Assembly (NCBI RefSeq): GCF_009668025.1
Contig: NZ_WJXZ01000001.1
Span: 363,814-427,813, forward strand
Direction of reading: 5' to 3'
DNA from: Larkinella terrae
GTDB lineage: Bacteria > Bacteroidota > Bacteroidia > Cytophagales > Spirosomataceae
Length of the DNA: 64,000 nt
Part shown: positions 25,522 through 33,765 of the stretch, piece after piece
Layout: every line of letters starts with the position of its first letter
How positions within the stretch are numbered: position 1 is the stretch's first letter
The notes under the pieces: model-generated
Told to the model about the DNA's origin: nothing
What the model saw: the letters and a program-made list of their open reading frames with translations, nothing else
Database searches by the model: none
Translations under genes and position numbers: made by a program

Positions 25522-26247
25522 ATGGACTTCCAGATTTTCCCCGATTACGAAACCCTCTCCCGTCATACTGCCCAGCACATTGCCGCTTTATTGAATCGCA
25601 AACCCGATGCCCTGATTTGTGCCGCTTCCGGTGATACGCCTGTCGGAACCTACCGCGCGCTGGTTCAACTGGTGAAAAACGGCGAAACCAGCGTCGACCG
25701 CTGTACGTTTGTGGGGCTGGACGAATGGGTTGGTTTGGGGCCGGAAAGCGAAGGAAGCTGCGCGAATTACCTCCAGCGCGAACTGTTCGGACCGCTCAAC
25801 GTCCGCCCGGAGCAAATTCGACTGTTCGATGCCAAAGCCGCCGATCTGGAAGCCGAATGCGACGCGATGACCCGGTTTGTGGACGATCGGGGCGGTTTTG
25901 ATCTGATTCTAATCGGTATCGGACTGAACGGCCACATTGCCCTGAACGAACCCGGAACGCCGTTTAATCTAAAAGCCCACGTTTCTGAACTGGCCGAAAC
26001 GACCATCGTCGTCGGGCAGAAATACTTCTCTGAACCAACGCCCTTGACGCAGGGTGTGACGACCGGTTTGCAACAATTGATGGACGCCCGCGAAGCCATC
26101 CTGATCGCCAGCGGCAGCAAAAAAGCCCCTGCCATCAAAACCGCCCTGGAAGGCCCGGTCACCGAAGAATTTCCCGCCAGTATTATGCAAACGCACCCGA
26201 ATGGATATGTGTGGGTGGATGAAGATGCGGCTGGGGATAGGAATTAA
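25522..26247 (+). CDS. nagB: Glucosamine-6-phosphate deaminase
   Basis: A 241-residue protein from the ATG at 25522 (MDFQIFPDYETLSRH); the longer frame from 25438 has no family similarity. Motifs are those of the NagB/6-phosphogluconolactonase fold: ASGDTPVGTYRAL (phosphate loop), VGLDEWVGL, and GIGLNGHIALNEPGTPF, the NagB signature with the catalytic Asp/His region. It converts glucosamine-6-phosphate to fructose-6-phosphate and ammonia, feeding amino sugar into glycolysis. It is shorter than E. coli NagB and stands alone without nagA, so a related deaminase specificity is possible. A perfect palindrome follows its stop. Confidence 0.85.
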   Translation: MDFQIFPDYETLSRHTAQHIAALLNRKPDALICAASGDTPVGTYRALVQLVKNGETSVDRCTFVGLDEWVGLGPESEGSCANYLQRELFGPLNVRPEQIRLFDAKAADLEAECDAMTRFVDDRGGFDLILIGIGLNGHIALNEPGTPFNLKAHVSELAETTIVVGQKYFSEPTPLTQGVTTGLQQLMDAREAILIASGSKKAPAIKTALEGPVTEEFPASIMQTHPNGYVWVDEDAAGDRN

Positions 26248-26251
26248 AATT

Positions 26252-26313
26252 TTCTTCTTTCGTTCACTATGCAATTCTTTGATCAAAGAATTGCATAGTG
26301 AACGAAAGAAGAA
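26252..26313. repeat. Perfect 62-bp palindrome without a loop, between convergent genes
   Basis: Bases 26252-26282 are exactly complementary to 26283-26313; the centre is TTTGATCAAA. It starts four bases after the nagB stop and ends 73 bases before the stop of the convergent YgiT-type gene. A 31-bp perfect stem with no spacer can only fold in RNA with a few unpaired bases at the tip, or extrude as a cruciform. Confidence 0.9.
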
Positions 26314-26386
26314 TCTGGAAGGCAAGAAAACCGAAAAGTTATTTTAAGAAACGTTTGCCTTTCCATGAAATTATTTCCAAAAGTAT

Positions 26387-26620
26387 TCAGGCAGCGGCTT
26401 TGGTAATGTTGATAATCTCAAGTTCGGCTCCTTTCTGGTAAACCGATTCTGCTTCTTCAAGCATTTTTTTGGTAATGGAGGAGTCGAAATAGCGTTCTCC
26501 GCAATTATCACAAATCTGTGCCGGAACTTCTTTCAAAATGACCAACGAGCCGTTCTTTTCCAATAATACGGTTGTAGTACCGGGTCGGGTCGTACCAACT
26601 TTGCAGGTTAAACAAGTCAT
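26387..26620 (-). CDS. YgiT-type zinc-finger protein (MqsA-like antitoxin N-domain), orphan
   Basis: A 77-residue protein with two CxxC pairs (Cys3/Cys6 and Cys37/Cys40) in MTCLTCK and ICDNCGERYFD, and the QICDNCGERY block that defines YgiT/MqsA-type zinc fingers. The helix after it (ITKKMLEEAESVYQKGAELEI) is usual. These proteins are normally encoded next to a DUF4258 or MqsR-type toxin. Here the upstream 21 bases lead straight to the Ig-like repeat gene, and no toxin-like frame is visible on either side. It lacks the MqsA C-terminal helix-turn-helix. It may be a relic or act with a distant partner. Confidence 0.83.
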   Translation of the reverse strand: MTCLTCKVGTTRPGTTTVLLEKNGSLVILKEVPAQICDNCGERYFDSSITKKMLEEAESVYQKGAELEIINITKAAA

Positions 26621-26641
26621 TGTTTACGCTGTACTTTGAGT

Positions 26642-28570
26642 CTAATTCCGCTCCACCGTCACCCGGGCGCTGCCCATCGGAATGCCGACTCCGCACGAGC
26701 TTTTTAAAGACGTAATGGTATACTCCGCCGAGTTGGTGGGTGCTACCGTCAGCACATACGGATTGAGGAAGGTTCCGTTAACCTGCGTGCCGTCGGACAG
26801 CACGAACGACCAGGGCGGCAGCCCATTTTTGAACGCTACCCGTACTTTCGAAGTCTGGCCGGGCCGGATGGTGCCTTCCCCCGCCACAATGGCCTGACTG
26901 ACGTTCGGAGCCAGCATTTTGATCGTCGTTTCGGAACCGGCCACCGCCGGGCTGGTCGAGCTCACGCGCAATCGAACGGTATTGAGGGTGTCTTTCAGGT
27001 ATGCCGGTGTAATGGCGGCTTTCAGAACGCCATCTTTGTACGTCGTTGCCAGATTGACAAACCGCCCGCTCGTGTCAGCAACCTGCACCACGTACTTGTT
27101 ATTGGCATAAAACCGCCCCGTCGTTGTAAACGGAATCGTAATTTCGGAGCCGTGGCAGATCGTCCGGGCCGACAGATTTCCGGTTGTGATGGTCGACGGC
27201 GGAATGTTCACCTTGACGAAAGCCCGGCCGCTGAATTCCCCTACCCCACAAGCACCACCGGCCGACGTAATGGCGTAACCCGTCGGATTGTTCGGCGTCA
27301 CGCGGATTGTGTGCGGGCTTTTGGTGATGTTATTTTCGTACGTTCCGTCGGTCAGCAGCACAAACCACGGTCCGCCCCCGCCGAAATCGATGTTCAGTTC
27401 GGCGGTTTTCCCTTCTTCAATTTTGATGGTGTCGTTCCGTAAAACCGCCACCGCCTGAGCCGCTACCGCCAGATTTTCGCTGTTGCTGCTGATGGCCGGA
27501 AGCGTGGCCACCACCCGAATTTTGTACGCTCCTTTGGGCGAAATGCCGTACGGCAACCGTGCCACCAGCGGACTCGCAGTACCGGAACCCGAAATGGTGG
27601 TCCAGTTGTTCGTCGAATCGGCGATCTGGGCCACAAAACCGTTCCCCGCCTGGTATTTTCCGGTGGCCGTAAAAGCCACCTGGAAGGGGGTGCCGGTACA
27701 AATCCGGTAGCCGCCGGTTGGCGCTTTAAGGACTATTTCGGGATTCGGATTTTCGTTCACGTTGACAATAATTTCGCCGGAAACTGTACCGCTTCCGCAG
27801 GGGCCGCTAACATTGACGACTTTGTAAATCGTTGGTTTGGCGGGCGTTACGGTTACTTCGTACGGCGTCGTCATGGTATTCTGCACCTTCGTTCCGTCCG
27901 ACAACGCAAAAGACCACGGCCCGTGACCGCTCAGCGCCACGCGGAACGTAGCCGGTTGGCCGGGCAAAACCGTCACCGCATTACTGCCGTCGGGAAGTTC
28001 AATGCGGGCGCCCGGCGGGGGCAGAACCCGGAGGGATTGTAGCGTGCCGTTCACCACCGGATTGGTGGAAGCCACGCGCAGGTTGTAGCGACTACCGGCC
28101 GCCGTAGAAACCGGAATCACGCCCGCCAGCGTGCCGTTGCCGAAAGGTCCGGCTTTGGTAGGTTCGCTCAGGTTGGTCGCTTTTCCGCTGGCGTCGACCA
28201 GTTGCAGCACAAATTTGTTATCGGGCGAAAACCGCCCGCCCGACGAGGTGTAGGGCACCGAAACCGGCGATCCGGCGCAAACCGCCAGACCGTTTAAATC
28301 TCCGGTCAGGACTTCGGGCAGGGCCACTTTGTGGCTATCCGCTTGCGCACGCAGGGCCGCCGTGTCGATCCGCATGGTGGTATCCCGCTGAAACATAGCC
28401 TTATATGCGCTGTCTTTCAGGAATTTTTCATAAAGCGAATCTTTCCGGATTATAATCAGGGTATCAGTCGAAGCGGTTTGCCGACTGGCTTTCCGGCCAC
28501 CGCCCGACGCTCCGATGGTGATGATTCCAACGATCCCCAAAACGATACTCAACAACGTAAATTTATTCAT
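26642..28570 (-). CDS. Exported protein with three ~190-residue Ig-like repeat units
   Basis: A 642-residue protein from the ATG at 28568-28570 (MNKFTLLSIVLGIVGI), which gives an uncleaved anchor or signal followed by a Gly/Ser/Lys-rich link. From about residue 100 the sequence repeats three times. Each unit has a start containing one Cys (AVCAGSPVSVPYTSSG, RICTGTPFQVAFTATG, TICHGSEITIPFTTTG), then a GRF/GKYQ block with VVQ or VLQ, then a second domain with GPWSFALSDGT or PPWSFVLSDGTQVNGT and a closing Cys (GPCGSG, GACGVG, SSCGVG). This suggests disulfide-closed beta-sandwich pairs. It is probably an envelope or secreted adhesion-like protein. No enzyme motif is visible. Confidence 0.75.
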   Translation of the reverse strand: MNKFTLLSIVLGIVGIITIGASGGGRKASRQTASTDTLIIIRKDSLYEKFLKDSAYKAMFQRDTTMRIDTAALRAQADSHKVALPEVLTGDLNGLAVCAGSPVSVPYTSSGGRFSPDNKFVLQLVDASGKATNLSEPTKAGPFGNGTLAGVIPVSTAAGSRYNLRVASTNPVVNGTLQSLRVLPPPGARIELPDGSNAVTVLPGQPATFRVALSGHGPWSFALSDGTKVQNTMTTPYEVTVTPAKPTIYKVVNVSGPCGSGTVSGEIIVNVNENPNPEIVLKAPTGGYRICTGTPFQVAFTATGKYQAGNGFVAQIADSTNNWTTISGSGTASPLVARLPYGISPKGAYKIRVVATLPAISSNSENLAVAAQAVAVLRNDTIKIEEGKTAELNIDFGGGGPWFVLLTDGTYENNITKSPHTIRVTPNNPTGYAITSAGGACGVGEFSGRAFVKVNIPPSTITTGNLSARTICHGSEITIPFTTTGRFYANNKYVVQVADTSGRFVNLATTYKDGVLKAAITPAYLKDTLNTVRLRVSSTSPAVAGSETTIKMLAPNVSQAIVAGEGTIRPGQTSKVRVAFKNGLPPWSFVLSDGTQVNGTFLNPYVLTVAPTNSAEYTITSLKSSCGVGIPMGSARVTVERN

Positions 28571-28602
28571 GCACCTGCGGTTCAGCTTCAAAATCGGATG
28601 TT

Positions 28603-28673
28603 CTTTCCGTTAAGTTAACGAACTTTGTCTAAACGGTTTTTAAAATGCAAAGTTCGCTAACTATAACGGAAAG
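28603..28673. promoter_or_regulatory. Long inverted repeat between divergent genes, arms carrying GAACTTTG
   Basis: Left arm 28603-28627 and right arm 28648-28673 pair with one mismatch and a one-base bulge, around a 20-nt AT-rich centre. Each arm ends in GAACTTTG facing outward from its own side of the centre, close to the Bacteroidota -7 box (TAnnTTTG). Because it lies upstream of both genes it cannot be a terminator. It may be an operator with two face-to-face promoters, or a hairpin family member. Confidence 0.45.
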
Positions 28674-28707
28674 TTTGCAGCCAGTAGTACAAAGTTAATA
28701 AGCTCGC

Positions 28708-29787
28708 ATGAACGAGGAATTGATTCATCTCCAGGTATCCGAAATAATTCGGGAAACGCACGATACGAAAACCCTTCTTTTGCAGCCCACCAATGGGCAA
28801 TCGATTCGGTATCAGGCCGGGCAGTTTCTGACGCTTTTGTTTTATCACCTGGGCCACGAAGTCCGGCGGTCGTATTCGCTGAGTTCAACGCCGGGCGACG
28901 CTTCGCCGGGCAAACCGTCGGAACCTCTGAGTCTGACCATCAAACGGGTTGAAAACGGGGAAATTTCCCGGTATCTGCTCGATCATTTGCGGGCTGGCGA
29001 TACGCTCACCAGCTTGCCGCCAACCGGCCGGTTTACGCTGGAAACTGATCCAGATCAGCAACGGGATATCGTTCTGATTGGTGCCGGAAGCGGCATTACG
29101 CCCCTCTTTGGTATTCTGAAACAGGTGCTGCGCGATGAGCCGAAAAGCCACGTTACGTTACTCGATTGCAATACCAGCGAACGAAACATTATTTTTTCCG
29201 CCCAGCTCGAAACATTAAAAGCCCAGCATCCCGAGCGGTTTCAACTGATCCATTTGCTCAGCCAGCCGTCGGACGACTGGCGGCAATCGGGAACCATCCG
29301 GCGGGGGCGTCTGAACAACTGGCTGCTGGAAAACATGCTGCCGGAGTTGACCCGGTTTACGCGGGATGCCGCGCGCTGGTACATCTGCGGGCCGTTTCCG
29401 TTTATGCGGATGGTGCAGATTACCCTGATTTACGCCGGGATTCGGCTGGATGCAATCAAAAAAGAGAATTTTGTCATCGAACCCGTTACGCGAACCCCAC
29501 CGCCGGAACTGGCGAAAGATCACCGGATTCTGTTGCGGTACCGCGGCACCGACTACGACATTGATGTTCCGGCGTACAAATCGGTTTTGCAGGCGGCTTT
29601 GGATCACGGCATTCCGTTGCCGTACAGCTGCAAAGGCGGGCGGTGTTCGAGTTGCGCAGTTCGATTGAAAGCGGGCGAAATCCACATGACGATCAACGAC
29701 GTACTGACCGAGCGGGACCTAAGCAACGGCTGGGTGCTGACCTGCACCGGCTATCCGGCGTCGGAAGGCGTGATACTGGAAGTATAG
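28708..29787 (+). CDS. Flavin/2Fe-2S oxidoreductase (ferredoxin-NADP reductase fold, PaaE/Hmp-like)
   Basis: A 359-residue soluble protein. Residues about 1-105 are the FAD-binding barrel with RRSYSLSSTP, the FAD-contacting RxYSLS motif. Residues about 110-245 are the NAD(P) domain with GAGSGITPLFGILK and YICGPFPFMR. The C-terminal ~90 residues are a plant-type 2Fe-2S ferredoxin with Cys308-x4-Cys313-x2-Cys316-x29-Cys346 (CKGGRCSSC ... CTGYP). This is the architecture of PaaE and of phenol/benzoate-type reductases, passing electrons from NAD(P)H through flavin to an iron-sulfur centre. No oxygenase is nearby; the two desaturase-like hydroxylases at 24.3 and 34.8 kb are possible partners (inference). 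Confidence 0.9.
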   Translation: MNEELIHLQVSEIIRETHDTKTLLLQPTNGQSIRYQAGQFLTLLFYHLGHEVRRSYSLSSTPGDASPGKPSEPLSLTIKRVENGEISRYLLDHLRAGDTLTSLPPTGRFTLETDPDQQRDIVLIGAGSGITPLFGILKQVLRDEPKSHVTLLDCNTSERNIIFSAQLETLKAQHPERFQLIHLLSQPSDDWRQSGTIRRGRLNNWLLENMLPELTRFTRDAARWYICGPFPFMRMVQITLIYAGIRLDAIKKENFVIEPVTRTPPPELAKDHRILLRYRGTDYDIDVPAYKSVLQAALDHGIPLPYSCKGGRCSSCAVRLKAGEIHMTINDVLTERDLSNGWVLTCTGYPASEGVILEV

Positions 29788-29793
29788 TCCCAA

Positions 29794-29831
29794 ACCCTGA
29801 CAGCGGTCGAAGACCCTGTCAGCGGTTGAAA
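29794..29831. repeat. Two tandem copies of a 19-nt repeat
   Basis: ACCCTGACAGCGGTCGAAG (29794-29812) is followed directly by a copy differing at three positions (29813-29831). A degraded third start (CTTGTCAACG) follows. It lies just after the reductase stop; no stable long hairpin was seen. Confidence 0.6.
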
Positions 29832-29944
29832 ACTTGTCAACGACAAACTTTCGAGAGAAAGTAATCAGAAAGGCTCTCTTACATTCGGAGGTTCTTTCTT
29901 TCATGTGTTGAAGACTTTTCAGCGGTAAATTGATGCAAAACCGG

Positions 29945-29973
29945 TTTGTCCGAAACCGCATGTTTTACTTTAC
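29945..29973 (+). promoter_or_regulatory. Candidate uvrA promoter
   Basis: TTTG at 29945-29948 and TACTTTAC at 29966-29973 are separated by 17 bases. This approximates the Bacteroidota -33 (TTTG) and -7 (TAnnTTTG) boxes, with one base off in the -7 box. Transcription would start about 50 bases before the uvrA GTG. Confidence 0.3.
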
Positions 29974-30032
29974 CTTCTCCGAAACTTCACGCCCAGATTT
30001 TCTGTTAGATTTAAGAATAAGGCTTTCACAAC

Positions 30033-32930
30033 GTGACCGAAAACAACACCCCCGCCCGCACCGCCGGGCTGACCGACATTGACCTGACGGGCTACGAACA
30101 GATTGAGGTATTAGGTGCCCGCGAACACAACCTGAAAAATATTGATGTAACCATTCCCCGTAACAAACTGGTGGTGGTAACGGGAATTAGCGGCAGCGGC
30201 AAATCGTCGCTGGCGTTCGATACGATTTATGCCGAAGGACAACGCCGGTACATGGAAAGTTTTTCGGCCTACGCCCGCTCGTTTATTGGCAACATGGAGC
30301 GGCCCGATGTCGATAAAATCAACGGATTGAGTCCGGTTATTTCCATCGAGCAAAAAACCACCTCCAAAAACCCGCGTTCGACGGTCGGTACCACCACCGA
30401 AATTTACGACTTTCTGCGGTTGCTCTACGCCCGCGCCGGGGAAGCATTCTCGTACGTGACGGGCCGGAAAATGGAACGGCAATCGCAGGACCAGATCATC
30501 GACACGATTCTGGCGCATTATTCCGGCAAGAAATTGACGCTGCTGGCGCCCATCGTCCGCGGCCGGAAAGGGCATTACCGCGAGCTGTTCGTGCAAATTG
30601 CCAAACTGGGTTACGCCAAAGTGCGCGTTGACGGCGAAGTGGTAGACATTGTACCGAAAATGCAGCTCGACCGGTATAAAGTCCACGACGTAGAAATTGT
30701 GATCGACCGGATCGTGCCCAAACCGGAAGACCGGTATCGCCTGAGCCAGTCGGTGCAGACAGCCCTGAAACAGGGCAAAGGCGCGATGCAGATTCTCGAC
30801 GAGAAAAAGCAGCTGACGTATTTCTCCCAGAACCTGATGGACCCGGAGTCGGGCATCAGTTACGACGAACCCTCGCCGAACACGTTTTCGTTCAATTCGC
30901 CTTACGGAGCCTGCCCGGTTTGCAACGGTTTGGGGCTGATTGAAGAGATAACGGAAGAATCGGTTATTCCCGATAAGTCATTAAGTATCAGCCGGGGTGC
31001 CATTGCGCCACTGGGTGAATACCGCGAACTCTGGTTTTTCCGGGAAATTGAAGTTATTCTGAAAAAATACAAACTCAGCCTGACCACGCCGGTTGAAAAA
31101 TACCCGCCCGATTTGCTGCACGCGTTGCTGTACGGCACGGAAGACGAAGCGACGATGCCGTCGAAAAAGTTTCCGGGTCAGGATTACTACAATTTCAAGT
31201 TCGAAGGCGTCATTACCTTCCTGAAACGCCAGCAGGAAACCGCCGACGCGGCCGGGCGCTCCGACAAAATTCAGGAGTGGCTGAAGGATTTTACGGTGAT
31301 CAAAACCTGTCCGGAATGCGAAGGCGCCCGTCTGAAAAAGGAATCGCTCTGGTTTCGGATGGACGGCAAAAACATCTCCGAACTGGCGCGGATGGACATT
31401 TCGGATCTGTCGGACTGGATGACTGGTCTGGAAAAACGCCTGTCGAACCGCCAGAATGTGATTGCTAAGGAAATTCTGAAGGAGATTCGCAAACGGATTG
31501 GTTTTTTGCTGGACATCGGCCTGGATTATTTGATGCTCGACCGGCCGTTGCGAACGCTCTCTGGCGGAGAAGCGCAGCGCATTCGGCTGGCCACGCAGAT
31601 CGGCACCCAACTCGTTGGTGTTCTGTACATTATGGACGAACCCAGCATCGGTTTGCACCAGCGCGACAATGTCAAATTAATCGATTCACTGAAAAATCTG
31701 CGCGATTTAGGCAACACGGTTTTGGTCGTCGAACACGATAAGGACATGATGCTCGAATCGGATTTCATTCTGGACATTGGGCCGGGAGCTGGTCGGCACG
31801 GTGGCCAGTTGGTGGGTTCCGGCACACCCGAACAGTTTCTGCAGAACGGCAGCACGACGGCGGCTTATCTAAGCGGCCGACGGGCCATTGAGGTTCCGAA
31901 AGAACGGCGGAAAGGCAACGGTAATCAACTGATTATCAAAGGGGCCACGGGGCATAATTTAAAGAATGTGACCATGAAGCTGCCGTTGGGTCAGATGGTT
32001 TGCATCACGGGCGTGTCGGGCAGCGGGAAATCGTCGCTGATTCACGAAACGCTGTTCCCGGTTTTGAACAAGCATTTTTATAAATCGAAACGCGAGGCTC
32101 TGTCGTTCAAATCGGTCGAAGGGCTGGAGCACCTGGACAAGGTGATCGAGGTAGATCAGTCGCCCATCGGCCGGACGCCCCGCTCCAATCCCGCGACGTA
32201 TACCGGCATGTTTTCCGACATCCGGACGCTGTTTGCCGAACTGCCCGAAGCCAAAATCCGGGGGTACAAACCGGGGCGGTTTTCGTTCAATGTCAAGGGT
32301 GGCCGCTGCGAAGAATGCGAAGGCGCGGGCATGAAGAAAATCGAAATGGAGTTTTTGCCCGACGTTCACGTGATGTGCGAAACCTGCAAGGGCAAGCGCT
32401 TCAACCGAGAAACGCTGGAGGTCCGCTTCAAGGGAAAATCCATCGCCGATGTGCTGGACATGACCGTCGAACAGGCGCTGGAGTTTTTCACCAGCCAGCC
32501 GAAAATCCTGCGGAAAGTCCAGACGCTGAACGACGTCGGGTTAGGCTATATCACGCTCGGCCAACACGCCACGACGCTGTCGGGCGGGGAAGCGCAACGG
32601 GTGAAACTGGCGGAAGAACTGTCGAAAAAAGACACGGGAAAAACCATGTACATCCTCGACGAACCGACCACCGGCCTTCATTTTCAAGACATTGCCCATT
32701 TGCTGGATGTGCTCAACAAACTGGCCGACAAGGGTAATACGGTTTTGATTATTGAACACAACCTGGACGTCATCAAGGTTTCCGACCACCTCATCGACAT
32801 GGGGCCGGAAGGCGGAAACAAAGGCGGTAACATCGTTGCCGAAGGCCCGCCGGAGAAAGTCGCGAAGGTGAAAGGAAGCTATACCGGGAAGTTTCTGGCC
32901 GCGGAGTTGGCGGCCGGGAAAAGCCGTTGA
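30033..32930 (+). CDS. uvrA: Excinuclease ABC subunit A
   Basis: A 965-residue protein starting with GTG at 30033; no ATG is available near the N-terminus and the conserved start [16 protein letters not shown] begins about 28 residues in. Both ABC-type ATPase modules are complete: [32 protein letters not shown] and [11 protein letters not shown] in the first; [32 protein letters not shown] and [11 protein letters not shown] in the second. Zinc modules appear as CPVCNGLG and [19 protein letters not shown]. UvrA dimers scan DNA for bulky lesions and load UvrB in nucleotide-excision repair. It is a single gene here. Its stop codon lies inside the first palindrome of the REP cluster. Confidence 0.97.
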   Translation: MTENNTPARTAGLTDIDLTGYEQIEVLGAREHNLKNIDVTIPRNKLVVVTGISGSGKSSLAFDTIYAEGQRRYMESFSAYARSFIGNMERPDVDKINGLSPVISIEQKTTSKNPRSTVGTTTEIYDFLRLLYARAGEAFSYVTGRKMERQSQDQIIDTILAHYSGKKLTLLAPIVRGRKGHYRELFVQIAKLGYAKVRVDGEVVDIVPKMQLDRYKVHDVEIVIDRIVPKPEDRYRLSQSVQTALKQGKGAMQILDEKKQLTYFSQNLMDPESGISYDEPSPNTFSFNSPYGACPVCNGLGLIEEITEESVIPDKSLSISRGAIAPLGEYRELWFFREIEVILKKYKLSLTTPVEKYPPDLLHALLYGTEDEATMPSKKFPGQDYYNFKFEGVITFLKRQQETADAAGRSDKIQEWLKDFTVIKTCPECEGARLKKESLWFRMDGKNISELARMDISDLSDWMTGLEKRLSNRQNVIAKEILKEIRKRIGFLLDIGLDYLMLDRPLRTLSGGEAQRIRLATQIGTQLVGVLYIMDEPSIGLHQRDNVKLIDSLKNLRDLGNTVLVVEHDKDMMLESDFILDIGPGAGRHGGQLVGSGTPEQFLQNGSTTAAYLSGRRAIEVPKERRKGNGNQLIIKGATGHNLKNVTMKLPLGQMVCITGVSGSGKSSLIHETLFPVLNKHFYKSKREALSFKSVEGLEHLDKVIEVDQSPIGRTPRSNPATYTGMFSDIRTLFAELPEAKIRGYKPGRFSFNVKGGRCEECEGAGMKKIEMEFLPDVHVMCETCKGKRFNRETLEVRFKGKSIADVLDMTVEQALEFFTSQPKILRKVQTLNDVGLGYITLGQHATTLSGGEAQRVKLAEELSKKDTGKTMYILDEPTTGLHFQDIAHLLDVLNKLADKGNTVLIIEHNLDVIKVSDHLIDMGPEGGNKGGNIVAEGPPEKVAKVKGSYTGKFLAAELAAGKSR

Positions 32931-33213
32931 AACGGTTTTTGAAATCTGGCTTGTTGCAATGCGAGCCTAAATGTGATGATTCGAAACCGTTGAAACGGTT
33001 TTTGGTAAATGGGAATGTATACCGATGAACCCACGGTTTAAACCGTGGGCTGGTAAAAAAAATTTAATTCTTAGTTAGACCATGTAATTAGATTGCGCCT
33101 GCCAAAAGTCATAATTGGCAGATTTATACCAGCAAATAACTATCAGCCCACGGTTTGAACCGTGGGCTAAAGACCGGCCATTCTTATTGTACCCGAAACC
33201 GTTTTAACGGTTT
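32921..33213. repeat. REP-like palindrome cluster beside the transposase gene
   Basis: Two palindrome families alternate. Family A is AAACCGTT-NN-AACGGTTT: a shorter copy overlaps the uvrA stop at 32924-32936, with full copies at 32984-33001 and 33196-33213, the last overlapping the transposase stop. Family B is CCCACGGTTTAAACCGTGGG at 33030-33049, and a copy with one central change and longer arms at 33145-33168. The ~270 bases hold no gene. Such clusters next to a RAYT gene are the expected substrates or products of that transposase. Confidence 0.8.
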
Positions 33214-33662
33214 ATTTCCCCGTTATCTGGGTCAATTATTAGTCCGTAATTTTTCATAAACTGGGAATACTCTTCGGCAAAGGTCATTTTTCGATGGTGT
33301 TGTTCCTGATTAGCGATGTATTGCCGCACCCGTCCAATCTGTGATTCACTAATGGAAAAGGCTCCATAGCCGGTTTGCCAGGCGAATTTTTCCGGAATCA
33401 GATTTTGTCGGTTGATTTCGTGGGAGCTGCTTCCTTTGACATGCTTCATCAGATCCGAAATTGCCACCTGCGGATTCAATAGAAATAGAATGTGAATGTG
33501 GTCTTCGACGCCATTGATGCAATCTACATAACAGCCTGAAGCAGTCAATTGCTCACGAATCAACGGGTACAGAATCATCCGGACTTTTTTTTGAATCAGC
33601 GGTTGTCGGTCTTTCGACGAAAAAACCGCGTGAATCCATATCTTGGTTTTGGAATGCGACAT
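33204..33662 (-). CDS. REP-associated tyrosine transposase (RAYT, IS200/TnpA-REP family)
   Basis: A 152-residue protein from the ATG at 33660-33662 (MSHSKTKIWIHAVFSSKDRQ); longer starts add unrelated sequence. The Y1 HUH nuclease features are present: His55-x-His57 in GVEDHIHILFLLNP and Tyr115 in RVRQYIANQEQHHRK, with a KHVKGSSSHEIN helix between. These enzymes nick single-stranded DNA at palindromes and are domesticated partners of REP repeats rather than free insertion sequences. Palindromes lie immediately 3-prime, one overlapping its stop codon. An imperfect inverted repeat at 33662-33674/33707-33718 lies at its 5-prime end. All catalytic residues appear intact. Confidence 0.9.
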   Translation of the reverse strand: MSHSKTKIWIHAVFSSKDRQPLIQKKVRMILYPLIREQLTASGCYVDCINGVEDHIHILFLLNPQVAISDLMKHVKGSSSHEINRQNLIPEKFAWQTGYGAFSISESQIGRVRQYIANQEQHHRKMTFAEEYSQFMKNYGLIIDPDNGEINR

Positions 33663-33718
33663 GACGAAAATGGCAGAAACCAATTTTATCCATAGACGGC
33701 TCACTCGCCATTTCGTCA
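33662..33718. repeat. Inverted repeat at the 5-prime end of the transposase gene
   Basis: TGACGAAAATGGC at 33662-33674 pairs with GCCATTTCGTCA at 33707-33718 with a single bulged base. The inner arm touches the transposase start codon. It may be a translation-control hairpin or an end of the original element. Confidence 0.5.
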
Positions 33719-33765
33719 CATTATAGGATCACAATAATAGACCAGACAGCACTAAACGATCAAAT

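Noticed and set aside
26508-26696. A 62-codon minus-strand frame considered as a missing toxin partner of the YgiT-type protein
   Set aside because: It overlaps both the YgiT-type gene and the Ig-repeat gene out of frame and has no DUF4258 or MqsR features.
32921-33213. Regular palindromes considered as a CRISPR array
   Set aside because: Repeats are too few, of two different sequences, unevenly spaced, and no cas gene is present; they fit REP elements.
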